Origin: Rhodoblastus sp963703385
GTDB taxonomy: Bacteria > Pseudomonadota > Alphaproteobacteria > Rhizobiales > Beijerinckiaceae
NCBI GenBank assembly: GCA_963703385.1
Contig: OY969816.1
Span: 3,348,001 to 3,412,000, forward strand
Length of the DNA: 64,000 nucleotides
Direction: 5' to 3'
This document shows, piece by piece, positions 55,664 to 64,000 of the stretch (positions within the stretch are counted from its first letter, which is position 1; every line of letters starts with the position of its first letter). The notes beneath the pieces are model-generated. The model had not been told where the DNA came from and searched no databases. It saw only the letters and a program-made list of their open reading frames with translations. The position numbers were made by a program, and so were the translations under genes.

Positions 55664-56820
55664 TTAGGCGAGCAATCCGCCCCTTGCAGGCGTCAATGGA
55701 CTCTCGGTCAGCGCCTGCGTGTCGGGGCGGTCAATGCCGAGGTCGCCTGCGAGGGCGTCGTAAAGCCCCTGAACGAATTGCGCGCTCATTTTATTGACGA
55801 TGAACACAATCCTGGTCCGATGGTCGGCGTCCGGCCAGGCGTCGAGACGCGCCGGCGGATGGAAGACATGCTGAACCCCGTGGATGACCAAAGGCCGCGC
55901 CGGATCGTCGGCCAAGGCGATGATTCCCTTGACCCGGAGCAGATTTGGCCCGTGGGCGTTGCGCAGGATCTCCAGGAACAGGTCACAGGATGAGGGCGAC
56001 AGGGGCTTTTCGCCGAAGAGAGCGAAGGCGCGGATCGAAGTCGCCGTGACGATTGACGTCGTGATCGTGGTGGTCATGTCCCAACTCATGGTCGCCCCCA
56101 TGGTCTGCGGCGGCCAAAGCTTCGGCATTGAGCCAGCGTGCAACATCCGGGGCCTTGGTTTCCCGATTATAGAGGCCAAGTCCGAGAAGATGATCGGCGT
56201 CGAGCAGGTTCGGATCGTCGAGTCGCCGGGCGCTCGCGTTGATCCGTTCGAGTCGTCCGACGAGACGGGTGAAGGCGTGTTTTTCCTCATCGGATTGAAT
56301 CAGATCGATTTTTGAAAACACCAGAAGATCGGCCATGGCGGCCTGGCGCAAGGATTCGGGGTGAGCGTCGAGGGTCGCGGCGCCATTGATCGCGTCCAGA
56401 ACCGTCACGACGCCGTCAAGCCGGAAGCGCATCAGCAGATAAGGATGGCTCATCAATGTGTGGAGGATCGGCGCGGGGTCGGCCAATCCTGTCGTTTCGA
56501 TCAGGAGCCGGTCGAACGGCGGAATCCGGCCGTTGTCGAGGCGGCGGAGCAGGTTTTCCAGCGCGTCGATCAAATCGCCGCGCAAGGTGCAGCACAGGCA
56601 GCCCGAGGCCATCATGACCATGTCGCCATCGATCTTCTCGACGAACAGATGGTCGAGTCCGATCTCGCCGAATTCGTTGATGAGAACAACGGATCGCGCG
56701 AGACCCGGGTCGCGCAGGAGCCGAATTCAGCATAGTCGTCTTGCCGGCCCCGAGGAACCCCGTCAGGATCGTCACGGGTATGGGCGGCGGCGGGCGCCGG
56801 TCGGTGGGCGAGGCGCTCAA
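55664..56820 (-). pseudogene. CobW/P47K-family GTPase (G3E metallochaperone), two frameshifts
   Basis: Metal-insertion GTPase. Starts at TTG 56820 (its TTGA overlapping the carboxypeptidase stop): MSASPTDRRPP, then Walker A TGFLGAGKTTMLN. One extra A (plus strand) at 56724/56725 breaks the frame; the next frame holds VVLINEFGEIGLDHL, the CLCC metal motif in ASGCLCCTLRGDLIDAL, LIETTGLADPAP and FSKIDLI, plus a His-rich loop (DHGGDHELGHDHHDHD). A second extra A at 56038/56039 breaks it again, and the C-terminal domain follows (CDLFLEILRNAHGP, HGVQHVFHPPARL). Correcting both gives about 384 residues. Whether it serves cobalt (CobW, near cobST) or zinc is open. Confidence 0.88.
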
Positions 56821-58340
56821 TTTCCGGTCGCCTGACTGGAGGCGGCCGCGCCGGAGCGATGAGTGTTCTTCGCTGGTTTTTTCGTTTTCGATTGGGCTGC
56901 GGACTTGGCGTGCGTTTTGGAGCCGGCCGTCTTTTTCGCGTCGGCCTGCTTGGCAGGCGTTTTCTTTGCAGCGGTTGTCTTCGCAGCGGTTTCTTTGGCG
57001 GCGGCTTTGGCGACGACCTTCTTCTTTGCGGCCTTCGCCTTCTTTTTGCCCGCGTCGGCCTGTTTCGCCGCATGCTGCTTTTTCGCGCTGCGATGCATGG
57101 AAAGCGCTTCCGGGTCCGGTTGCAGCGGGGTCGGCGCGGCGTGTTCGGGTTGCGCCGTGGTATAGGCGATCGCGCCGATCGGGGTATTGGCGGGACGAGG
57201 GCCGGCGATCGGACCTTGATAGCCTGGCCCCTCGCCGACATAAACCGGGGTTGGATCGAAAACCGGGCGCGGCAGAGCCGCGATCGCCGCTCCTTCTTTG
57301 GGAATTGACGGCATTGCGTCGGGCGCGGCCTGGATAGGACTGTTGAAATCCTCGCTCTCGGCTTCGAGCACGGCCTTCGGGCTGCGGCCGCCGCAAATCT
57401 CGGCATGCATATCGGGCGGCGCGCCGCCGACCGCCGGCAGTTCGGCAGCCAATTCGCCAAGCTGCGAGGCGGCAAAGGCGCGATCGAGCAGGTCCGCCGC
57501 GTGCGCGGTGCGAATCTTTGCGGTCAGATCGCCCATGATCACGACGACGACCTTGCGTCCGCCGCGGGTCGCGCTTGCCACGAGATTGAAGCCCGCGGCG
57601 CAGGTGAAACCGGTTTTCATGCCATCGGCGCCCGGATAGCGCCCAAGCAGGCCGTTATGGTTGGGGATCACCCGATCGTCCAGTTTCATCGCGCCGATGT
57701 CGAAAAGGCCCGCATATTGCGGGAAATTCAACAGCAGCGCGCGGCCAAGGATCGCCATGTCGCGCGGCGAACTGTAATGGTTGGGATCGGGCAGGCCGTT
57801 GGGGTTCATGAAATGCGACTCGCGCATGCCCAGTTTGGCGGCGGTCTGGTTCATTTCGTCGGCGAAAGCCTCAACCGAGCCGGACACGCCTTCCGCGACG
57901 GTGATCGCCAGGTCATTGGCCGATTTCACCATCAGCATTTTCAAAGCATTGTCCAAAGTGATCAGCGAACCCGGAGCGAAACCCATTTTGGACGGCTTCA
58001 TGCTCGCCGCTCGCGCGGAAACGACCATCGGCGTGTTCAACGACAGACGCCCATCCTGGACGGCCTGGAGCGCCACATAGACCGTCATCAGTTTGGTGAC
58101 GGAAGCCGGATACCACGGACGAGTGGGGTTGCGGGCCTCGATGATCCGACCCGTCGAGACGTCAATCGAAATATAGGGTGGAGGCGCGTAATGAACGGAC
58201 GCCGCAGCGGCATGCGCGTGAACTTTCGCATGTTTGTGGCGCGCCTGGGCGACGCCGATATAGCCGCCATTCGCCACGCATAGCGCGGCGAGCAGGGCGC
58301 CCCCAGGCAGCCGGAATCGATGCGGAATGAAAAACATCAT
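56817..58340 (-). CDS. D-alanyl-D-alanine carboxypeptidase with histone-like Lys/Ala tail
   Basis: 507 residues from ATG 58340 (MMFFIPHRFRLPGG), the start that gives a signal peptide; the outer start 28 codons earlier does not. Penicillin-binding type peptidase S11: SVTK (Ser80, Lys83), SAN (140-142), KTG (242-244), so it should trim peptidoglycan pentapeptides. After about residue 300 the sequence becomes Pro-rich, then the last 90 or so residues are almost only Lys, Ala, Thr and Ser (KKAKAAKKKVVAKAAAKETA), like the tail of histone H1. In a periplasmic enzyme such a tail could bind anionic wall or outer-membrane polymers (inference). Confidence 0.9.
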   Translation of the reverse strand: MMFFIPHRFRLPGGALLAALCVANGGYIGVAQARHKHAKVHAHAAAASVHYAPPPYISIDVSTGRIIEARNPTRPWYPASVTKLMTVYVALQAVQDGRLSLNTPMVVSARAASMKPSKMGFAPGSLITLDNALKMLMVKSANDLAITVAEGVSGSVEAFADEMNQTAAKLGMRESHFMNPNGLPDPNHYSSPRDMAILGRALLLNFPQYAGLFDIGAMKLDDRVIPNHNGLLGRYPGADGMKTGFTCAAGFNLVASATRGGRKVVVVIMGDLTAKIRTAHAADLLDRAFAASQLGELAAELPAVGGAPPDMHAEICGGRSPKAVLEAESEDFNSPIQAAPDAMPSIPKEGAAIAALPRPVFDPTPVYVGEGPGYQGPIAGPRPANTPIGAIAYTTAQPEHAAPTPLQPDPEALSMHRSAKKQHAAKQADAGKKKAKAAKKKVVAKAAAKETAAKTTAAKKTPAKQADAKKTAGSKTHAKSAAQSKTKKPAKNTHRSGAAASSQATGN

Positions 58341-58515
58341 CGTCTCTGCGCATTTGGCCAGGCGGGCCCGGCCCAGGTTGTAATGTGGGGAGAATGAGCC
58401 AAGGCTCTGGATCGATCTTCCCACGGCTGCGTGATTGACAAATTGCGCCGAAAACCGACCGCATTTTCCTGGGTCATTCCGCGCCGCTTCCCGACACCAT
58501 GGTTTTGAGACGCTT

Positions 58516-58836
58516 TTATGTCCAGGATCGGGATTTCATTTCGCCCGGCGCCTTGAGGTCCAGCGCCAAGGCATGAACGCCGCCCGCGATCTCGTCGGCC
58601 AAGACCGCATTGACCGCCCGATGACGGTCGATCCGGCTGAGACCGTCGAATTTGGCTGAAACGATGCGCACCCGGAAATGCGTCTCCCCGCCATGCCCGG
58701 CGCCGCCATCATGACCGGCGTGGCCGGCGTGGCTGTCCAATTCGTCGATCACGGCCAGGAACTCAGGCGCGAAAGCGGCGGCAATCTTGCCTTCCATCCT
58801 TTCACGGACTGTCGGCTTTTTCACTGACTCCATCAA
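58516..58836 (-). CDS. bolA: BolA-family protein
   Basis: 106 residues (two adjacent Met starts). BolA fold: RMEGKIAAAFAPEFLAVIDE, ETHFRVRIVSAKFDGLSRIDRHRAVNAVL and the C-terminal GGVHALALDLKAPGE. Between them is a Gly/His-rich insert (HAGHAGHDGGAGHGG) that could add metal binding. BolA partners monothiol glutaredoxins in Fe-S handling and stress morphology. Divergent from the J-domain gene with 101 bases between, the usual arrangement. Confidence 0.92.
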   Translation of the reverse strand: MMESVKKPTVRERMEGKIAAAFAPEFLAVIDELDSHAGHAGHDGGAGHGGETHFRVRIVSAKFDGLSRIDRHRAVNAVLADEIAGGVHALALDLKAPGEMKSRSWT

Positions 58837-58937
58837 GCTTTCTCCTCCGGCGCAGGGCCGGGACCGGGACGTGTCAAGACAATTAATCTCGCCCGCGTCC
58901 TTGCCCGCTGCCCCCCTTCAACCCTATTCTCAACCGC

Positions 58938-59513
58938 ATGAATTTGAATTCTCCCATTTTTGACCGGATTCGGACGCGACGCAACACGGCCGCGCCAGCC
59001 GATCAGGTCGGACCGAAGTGCCAGCATCCCGGATGCGAGGCGCCGGGAGAATTTCGCGCGCCGATGGGACGTCTGCGGGAAGGCCAGTATTTTTGCTTCT
59101 GCCTCGACCATGTCCGCGAATATAACGCCACCTATAATTATTTTAACGGCATGACCGACGAGGCCGTGCGTTCCTATCAGAAAGAGGCGCTGACGGGCCA
59201 TCGTCCGACCTGGAAAATGGGGGCGAATCGGGGCGACCCGATGTCGCGGGGCGCGCATGGCGGTTTTGCCGCTGATGGCGTCGGAGCCAAACGCGCCGCG
59301 CGCCGGCAGCCTCGCCACGGCGTCGTCGCCCTGAAAGCCTTGTATGTTCTTGGCCTGGACGATGACGCGCGGCCCGACGAGATCAAGGCGCGCTACAAGG
59401 AATTGGTGAAGAGATTGCATCCCGACGCCAACGCGGGCGATCGTTCGAATGAAGCCAGGCTTCAGGAAATTATCAATGCTTACAATGTGTTGAGGTCGTT
59501 CCGCGCGGTATGA
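58938..59513 (+). CDS. J-domain protein with N-terminal Cys motif
   Basis: 191 residues. N-terminal part with CQHPGCEAPGEFRAP and YFCFCLDHVREYN, a four-Cys/His pattern that may hold a zinc; C-terminal J-domain (ALYVLGLDDDARPDE, KELVKRLHPDANAGD with intact HPD). Would direct DnaK to a specific client. This gene sits between bolA and cobS in many Hyphomicrobiales; the client is unknown to me. Confidence 0.9.
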   Translation: MNLNSPIFDRIRTRRNTAAPADQVGPKCQHPGCEAPGEFRAPMGRLREGQYFCFCLDHVREYNATYNYFNGMTDEAVRSYQKEALTGHRPTWKMGANRGDPMSRGAHGGFAADGVGAKRAARRQPRHGVVALKALYVLGLDDDARPDEIKARYKELVKRLHPDANAGDRSNEARLQEIINAYNVLRSFRAV

Positions 59514-59704
59514 ACCGGCGACAGGCGACGGGAAGGCGGCGGTTTCGCCGCTTGTGGCCTTGCGCGTCGTCGGTTTATCGTTGCGGGACAAGAAATAGGA
59601 GCGCGAGCGGGCGATCGGAGCGAGATCGCGGATCGGCTCCGACGATCGGATGTAAATCCGCTATGGCGGCGAATGGGCTCGACCGATGCGGAGACGGAGG
59701 TTAG

Positions 59705-60700
59705 ATGCAAGGCGTGCAATCCACGGGGGCCAGTTCAGCGCTCCCGGACAAGACCATCTCGGTGCGAGAGGTTTTTGGAATCGAGTCCGACATGGTCGTT
59801 CCCGCTTTTTCGCAGTCCGACGAGCATGTGCCGGAGTTCGATCCGGATTATCTGTTCGACCGCATGACCACATTGGCCATTCTGGCCGGCTTCGCCTTCA
59901 ACCGCCGCGTCATGGTCTCCGGTTATCACGGCACAGGCAAATCAACCCATATCGAGCAGGTTGCGGCGCGGCTGAACTGGCCCTTGGTTCGCGTCAATCT
60001 CGACAGCCATGTCTCTCGCATCGATCTGGTCGGCAAGGATGCAATCGTCCTGCGCGACGGCAAACAGGTGACCGAATTCCGCGACGGCATCCTGCCCTGG
60101 GCTCTCCAGCACAATATTGCGCTTTGTTTCGATGAATATGACGCCGGTCGCCCCGATGTCATGTTCGTCATCCAGCGGGTGCTCGAAGTGTCCGGCCGGC
60201 TCACCTTGCTCGACCAGAATCGGGTCATCAGCCCTCATCCGGCGTTCCGGCTGTTCGCGACCGCCAATACGATCGGCCTTGGCGACACCTCCGGTCTCTA
60301 TCACGGCACGCAGCAGATCAATCAGGGGCAGATGGACCGCTGGTCGATTGTCACCACCTTGAATTATCTGCCCCATGACAAGGAGGTCGATATCGTCCTG
60401 GCCAAGGTCAAGCGCTTCCAGAAAGACAAGGAAGGCGTCGAGACCATCGGCAAGATGGTTCGCGTCGCTGATCTGACCCGCAACGCCTTCATGGGCGGGG
60501 ACCTTTCGACCGTCATGAGCCCTCGAACCGTGATCACCTGGGCGGAAAACGCCGAAATTTTCGGCGATGTCGGTTTCGCCTTCCGTCTGACCTTCCTGAA
60601 CAAATGCGACGAACTCGAACGACCGCTGGTCGCCGAATTCTACCAGCGCTCGTTCGGCAAGGATTTGCCGGAAAGCGCGATGAATGTCGCCTTGAGCTGA
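59705..60700 (+). CDS. cobS: aerobic cobaltochelatase subunit CobS
   Basis: 331 residues, AAA+ ATPase of the CobNST complex that inserts Co2+ into hydrogenobyrinic acid a,c-diamide in aerobic B12 synthesis. P-loop SGYHGTGKSTHIEQ (from residue 72), LCFDEYDAGRPDVMF, FATANTIGLGDTSGLYHG, MSPRTVITWAEN. Good GGAGG upstream. cobT follows after 46 bases. The large subunit cobN is not in the window. Confidence 0.96.
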   Translation: MQGVQSTGASSALPDKTISVREVFGIESDMVVPAFSQSDEHVPEFDPDYLFDRMTTLAILAGFAFNRRVMVSGYHGTGKSTHIEQVAARLNWPLVRVNLDSHVSRIDLVGKDAIVLRDGKQVTEFRDGILPWALQHNIALCFDEYDAGRPDVMFVIQRVLEVSGRLTLLDQNRVISPHPAFRLFATANTIGLGDTSGLYHGTQQINQGQMDRWSIVTTLNYLPHDKEVDIVLAKVKRFQKDKEGVETIGKMVRVADLTRNAFMGGDLSTVMSPRTVITWAENAEIFGDVGFAFRLTFLNKCDELERPLVAEFYQRSFGKDLPESAMNVALS

Positions 60701-60746
60701 GCATCGCGTTGTCCAACTTCTTCCGTCCGCCAATCGGATCCACCCG

Positions 60747-62609
60747 GTGCCGCCCTCCAACGCCAAGCCGCCATCGCCGCGCGAAGCGCCGCATGAACCC
60801 TTCAAACGCGCGGTGGCCGGCTGTTTGCGCGCCATGGCGCGGGCGCCCGATCTCGAGGTCGTCTTCGCGCCTGAAAAAGCGGGCGCCGGCGGAGCGCCGG
60901 ATGTTGGGCCGATCCGCCTAAGCGAGCCGCCACGGCGCCTGACGGAGCGCGACGCCGCCATTCTCCGCGGCCAGGCGGACGCTCAGGCGCTGCGCCTGGC
61001 TTGCCATAGTGCGGAGACCCATAGACGGTGGGCGCCGCGGACGAGACTTGGGCGGACCATTTTCGACGCGATGGAGCAGGCGCGGGTCGAGGCCATCGGG
61101 GCGCGCCGCTTGGTCGGCGTCGCCCGCAACCTGACCGCCGCGCTCGAACATCGCTATGAACGCAGCTCCTATGCTGAAATCCGTCAGCGTTCCGACGCGC
61201 CGATCGAGGACGCGTTGGCGCTTCTCGTCCGCGAAAAACTGACCGGCGCGCCGCCTCCGCGCTCGGCCGAAACCGTAGTCGAGCTCTGGCGGGAGACGTT
61301 CGAGGCCCGCGCCGGCTCGAATCTGTCCCGGCTCATCGCGACGATCGAGGATCAGAAAGCATTCGCCAAAGTGTCGCGCAAGATTTTGGCGGATCTCGAT
61401 CTGGCCGGCCAGGGCGAATCGGACGATCAGGAGCAGGAGGAAGGTGGCGAGGAGCCTCCGTCGACTGAGGAGAAAGAGCAATCGGACGCCGGAAAAAAAG
61501 AGAAAAGCCTCGACGCCGAAAGGAGCGAGACCGCCGAGGAATCGGCGGAGGAAAGCCCTGAAGGCCGGGAGGAATCGATCGAGGGCGCGGCAGGCGACGA
61601 AGCGGACGATTTCGATCTCGGCGAGGGCGACGAGGCGGCGACGGCCCTGCGTCCGCCGACATCGAACGCCAATCTCGCCCAAGGCGATTATCGCGCCTTC
61701 ACCACCCAATACGATGAAATCGTCCGCGCCGAGGATCTGTGCGACGCCGAGGAGCTCCAGCGGCTGCGCGCGTATCTCGACAAGCAGCTCCAGAACCTTT
61801 CGGCGGTGGTTGCGCGTCTCGCCAATCGGCTGCAGCGCTTGTTGATGGCGCAGCAGAACCGCGCCTGGGAATTCGATCTCGAGGAGGGCGCGCTCGATCC
61901 AGCCAGATTGTCTCGGGTGATTGTTGATCCGCAGTCGCCGCTGTCATTCAAGCGCGAAAAGGATTCGGACTTCCGCGACACGGTCGTCACCTTGCTGATC
62001 GACAATTCAGGATCGATGCGGGGCCGCCCGATCACCATCGCCGCGACCAGCGCCGACATTCTTGCGCGGACCCTTGAGCGCTGCGGCGTCAAAGTCGAAA
62101 TCCTCGGCTTCACGACCAAGGCATGGAAGGGGGGCCTCTCGCGCGAATTGTGGCTCAAGGCCGGCAAGCCGCTCAATCCCGGACGGCTCAACGACCTTCG
62201 GCATATCATCTATAAGGCGGCAGACGCGCCCTGGCGCCGCACGCGCAAGAATTTGGGTCTGATGATGCGCGAGGGTCTGCTGAAGGAAAATATCGACGGC
62301 GAGGCGCTTGACTGGGCCCATCGCCGACTGCTTTCCCGTCCTGAGCAGCGCAGGATCCTGATGATGATTTCCGACGGCGCGCCGGTGGACGATTCCACCT
62401 TGTCGGTCAATCCTGGCCACTATCTGGAGCGTCATCTGCGGCGCAAGATCGAGGAAATCGAGACGACCTCGCCGGTCCAGCTCATCGCGATCGGCATCGG
62501 CCACGACGTGACCCGCTATTACCGCCGCGCGGTGACGATCACCGACGCAGAGGAGCTTGGCGGCGCGATGACCGATAAACTTGCGGAATTGTTCCGCGAA
62601 ACGCCCTGA
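60747..62609 (+). CDS. cobT: aerobic cobaltochelatase subunit CobT
   Basis: 620 residues from GTG 60747. Partner of CobS in the ATP-driven cobalt chelatase. N-terminal helical domain, a long acidic linker (about 215-300, dominated by Glu, Asp, Ser), and a C-terminal von Willebrand A domain with the MIDAS motif DNSGSMRG (from Asp419) and MMISDGAPVDDS. Length matches the family. Confidence 0.96.
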   Translation: MPPSNAKPPSPREAPHEPFKRAVAGCLRAMARAPDLEVVFAPEKAGAGGAPDVGPIRLSEPPRRLTERDAAILRGQADAQALRLACHSAETHRRWAPRTRLGRTIFDAMEQARVEAIGARRLVGVARNLTAALEHRYERSSYAEIRQRSDAPIEDALALLVREKLTGAPPPRSAETVVELWRETFEARAGSNLSRLIATIEDQKAFAKVSRKILADLDLAGQGESDDQEQEEGGEEPPSTEEKEQSDAGKKEKSLDAERSETAEESAEESPEGREESIEGAAGDEADDFDLGEGDEAATALRPPTSNANLAQGDYRAFTTQYDEIVRAEDLCDAEELQRLRAYLDKQLQNLSAVVARLANRLQRLLMAQQNRAWEFDLEEGALDPARLSRVIVDPQSPLSFKREKDSDFRDTVVTLLIDNSGSMRGRPITIAATSADILARTLERCGVKVEILGFTTKAWKGGLSRELWLKAGKPLNPGRLNDLRHIIYKAADAPWRRTRKNLGLMMREGLLKENIDGEALDWAHRRLLSRPEQRRILMMISDGAPVDDSTLSVNPGHYLERHLRRKIEEIETTSPVQLIAIGIGHDVTRYYRRAVTITDAEELGGAMTDKLAELFRETP

Positions 62610-62750
62610 TTTCCGGCCGGGGCGGGGCTGCGGCGCAAATGTCGCGGCGCTCGGGCGGCGTAACGACTTGCAAGGCCGCGACAAACGCGCTAGCTACCGG
62701 CCGCATCGTTTTCATCGCTGCGGTTCTTGAGACCGCGCGCGGAGAGAGAA

Positions 62751-63086
62751 ATGACCTACGTCGTCATCGAAAACTGCATCAAGTGCAAATATACGGATTG
62801 CGTCGAGGTCTGCCCGGTCGATTGTTTCTATGAAGGCGAGAACATGCTCGTCATTCACCCGGATGAATGCATCGACTGCGGCGTCTGCGAGCCGGAATGT
62901 CCGGCAGAGGCAATCAAGCCCGACACCGAGCCGGATCTCGAGAAATGGCTGGCGTTGAACGCCGAATACGCGCAGATCTGGCCGAATATCACCATCAAGC
63001 GCGACGCCCTGCCCGAAGCCAAGGAATTCGACGGAAGTTCCGGCAAGCTGGCCATGTTCAGCAAAGAGCCAGGCAAAGGCGACTGA
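62751..63086 (+). CDS. fdxA: seven-iron ferredoxin FdxA
   Basis: 111 residues from ATG 62751 (MTYVVIENCIKCKYTDC); eight upstream codons in frame are not needed. Cys ligands in CIKCKYTDCVEVCP (Cys9, 12, 17, 21) and CIDCGVCEPECP for one [3Fe-4S] and one [4Fe-4S] cluster; the C-terminal extension with EKWLALNAEYAQIWPNI is typical of FdxA. Common neighbour of carD in this order. Confidence 0.96.
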   Translation: MTYVVIENCIKCKYTDCVEVCPVDCFYEGENMLVIHPDECIDCGVCEPECPAEAIKPDTEPDLEKWLALNAEYAQIWPNITIKRDALPEAKEFDGSSGKLAMFSKEPGKGD

Positions 63087-63094
63087 CTTGCCGC

Positions 63095-63118
63095 CGCGCC
63101 GTGCCAGCGGCGCGATTT
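63095..63118 (+). terminator. hairpin after fdxA, probable terminator
   Basis: CGCGCCG (63095-63101) / CGGCGCG (63108-63114), six-base loop, followed by ATTT; nine bases after the fdxA stop. Confidence 0.5.
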
Positions 63119-63144
63119 AACCATTGATCCAGCCGAGGTTGCGC

Positions 63145-63167
63145 CGAATCAATTATATTTTGATTCG
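63145..63167. promoter_or_regulatory. AT-rich palindrome, operator candidate
   Basis: Arms CGAATCAA (63145-63152) and TTGATTCG (63160-63167) with a 7-base AT spacer: a perfect 8-bp dyad in an otherwise GC-rich genome. The half-site order is the inverse of an FNR box, so FNR/FixK is unlikely. Confidence 0.4.
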
Positions 63168-63589
63168 GGCGTTAATTTGTGATATCTGTTATCCACTTCA
63201 ACCGGCAAAAGATCGCTCGCTTCTGTGACAAGATCAATGGCTCCCGCTTAGGCGTGGGGCCTGTTTTTACCTTATGAACGGAGTTCGAACACCGGCTTTT
63301 GACGTCGGCAGATGCGCGAAGCTCCCGATTGACGGCCAAAATCGACGTGCGGTTCGGAATCGTTCCAACACCCGGGCGTTGTTGTGTATTCGGTCTCGCC
63401 TCGGCGGGGCATCACCACAGGGTGCGAGATCACGGCGATAGCTACAAGAACAGACGCATAGGGTATGGCGCTCCCTCAAGCGTCGGCTAATCGGGGCGGA
63501 CAGCCCGCTTTGGCGCAAAATTGGTTGGCGATCGGCAAAGTTCCCGTCAGCCGGAATGTGGACCTCGAACCATCAGCGATTGGACCAAG

Positions 63590-64000
63590 GTGACGCAGAA
63601 AAAAACCTCTTCGGCGGCTAATGCCGTTTCGCCCGCTCCCCGTTCCTCCGATCCGAGCAAGATTACCGTGTCCTCATCGAAGTCTTCCAGCAAGACGCCG
63701 GCCGCCAGGAGCGGCTTCAGGACCAGTGAATTCATCGTTTATCCCGCGCATGGCGTCGGACAGATCGTCGCCATCGAGGAGCAGGAAGTCGCGGGCTTCA
63801 AGCTCGAGCTTTATGTCATTTCCTTCGTCAAGGACAAAATGACGCTCAAGGTGCCGACGCCGAAGGTCGCCTCCGTCGGCATGCGCAAGCTCGCCGACGC
63901 TAGCGTCGTTAAAAAGGCGCTCGACACTTTGACCGGCCGCGCGCGGGTGAAGCGGACGATGTGGTCGCGCCGCGCTCAGGAATATGAAGCCAAGATCAAT
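63590..64000 (+). CDS. carD: CarD/CdnL-family RNA polymerase-binding regulator (3' end beyond window)
   Basis: Partial: 137 codons from GTG 63590 to the window edge. The first 45 residues are Ser/Thr/Lys-rich and disordered; then SEFIVYPAHGVGQIVAIEEQEVAGFKLEL begins the TRCF-like RNA polymerase interaction domain, with VPTPKVASVGMRKLAD and the start of the helical DNA-binding domain. CdnL proteins stabilise open promoter complexes at rRNA and other promoters. The GTG is inferred; no in-frame ATG lies near it. The fdxA neighbour supports the assignment. Confidence 0.88.
   Translation, partial: MTQKKTSSAANAVSPAPRSSDPSKITVSSSKSSSKTPAARSGFRTSEFIVYPAHGVGQIVAIEEQEVAGFKLELYVISFVKDKMTLKVPTPKVASVGMRKLADASVVKKALDTLTGRARVKRTMWSRRAQEYEAKIN

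Larger units (their letters stand above)
63087..63589 (+). other. fdxA-carD intergenic region
   Basis: About 500 bases with no convincing gene. It holds the fdxA terminator hairpin, the AT-rich palindrome at 63145-63167, and a DnaA-box-like TTATCCACT at 63189-63197 (8/9 to TTATCCACA). The carD promoter must lie here. Confidence 0.5.

Noticed and set aside
63145..63167. FNR/FixK box
   Set aside because: Half-sites are in the wrong order (ATCAA-N7-TTGAT rather than TTGAT-N4-ATCAA).

Overview
The window is a high-GC, gene-dense chromosomal segment of an alphaproteobacterium of the order Hyphomicrobiales (Rhizobiales). Several conserved gene orders point there: dnaK-dnaJ-pmtA-pyrF-dapB-gpmA, bolA / J-domain protein / cobS-cobT, hemE-hemJ beside ppsR-aroE-coaE-dnaQ, fdxA next to carD, and a RegB/RegA pair. 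A methylsuccinyl-CoA dehydrogenase of the ethylmalonyl-CoA pathway suggests a relative of the Beijerinckiaceae/Methylocystaceae; that family-level guess is inference. I see no prophage, insertion sequence, CRISPR array or integrated element.

Layout. 0-3 kb: SbmA/BacA-like ABC exporter and a secreted protein of unknown function. 3-10 kb: heat-shock chaperones dnaK (with a good alphaproteobacterial sigma-32 promoter) and dnaJ, a PmtA-like lipid methyltransferase, pyrF, dapB, gpmA. 10-15 kb: MBL-fold persulfide-dioxygenase-like protein, then hisG-hisZ-hisS. 15-19 kb: HAD hydrolase, MaoC hydratase, an ETF-beta-lysine-methyltransferase-like gene and an acyl-CoA ligase. 19-23 kb: ffh-rpsP-rimM-trmD and tRNA-Thr(CGU). 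23-26 kb: dnaA with a long AT-rich upstream region, and olsB. 26-33 kb: hybrid histidine kinase, comM, and a two-gene ABC importer without a binding protein. 33-43 kb: mutS, maeB, argG, a membrane-anchored TAXI-type binding protein, typA. 43-48 kb: regB-regA, dnaQ, coaE, aroE, ppsR. 48.2-48.6 kb: a gene-free stretch between ppsR and hemE that I propose as the chromosomal replication origin. 48.6-56.8 kb: hemE-hemJ, an M3 peptidase, mcd, an S4-domain protein, a GNAT-type acyltransferase, a CobW GTPase. 56.8-64 kb: a D-Ala-D-Ala carboxypeptidase with a histone-like tail, bolA, a J-domain protein, cobS-cobT, fdxA and the start of carD.

Functions that hang together: replication (dnaA, dnaQ, mutS, putative oriC), translation and protein export (ffh, rpsP, rimM, trmD, typA, hisS), tetrapyrrole and cobalamin synthesis (hemE, hemJ, cobS, cobT, CobW), C3/C4 carbon flux (maeB, ppsR, gpmA, mcd), membrane lipid remodelling (pmtA, olsB) and redox control (RegBA).

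Four otherwise recognisable genes (pyrF, gpmA, the ETF-beta methyltransferase, cobW) are broken by five single-base indels, each repairable by one base. In a window where all other genes are open, and with pyrF normally needed for growth without uracil, sequencing/assembly error is the first explanation, but true pseudogenes cannot be excluded from the sequence alone.
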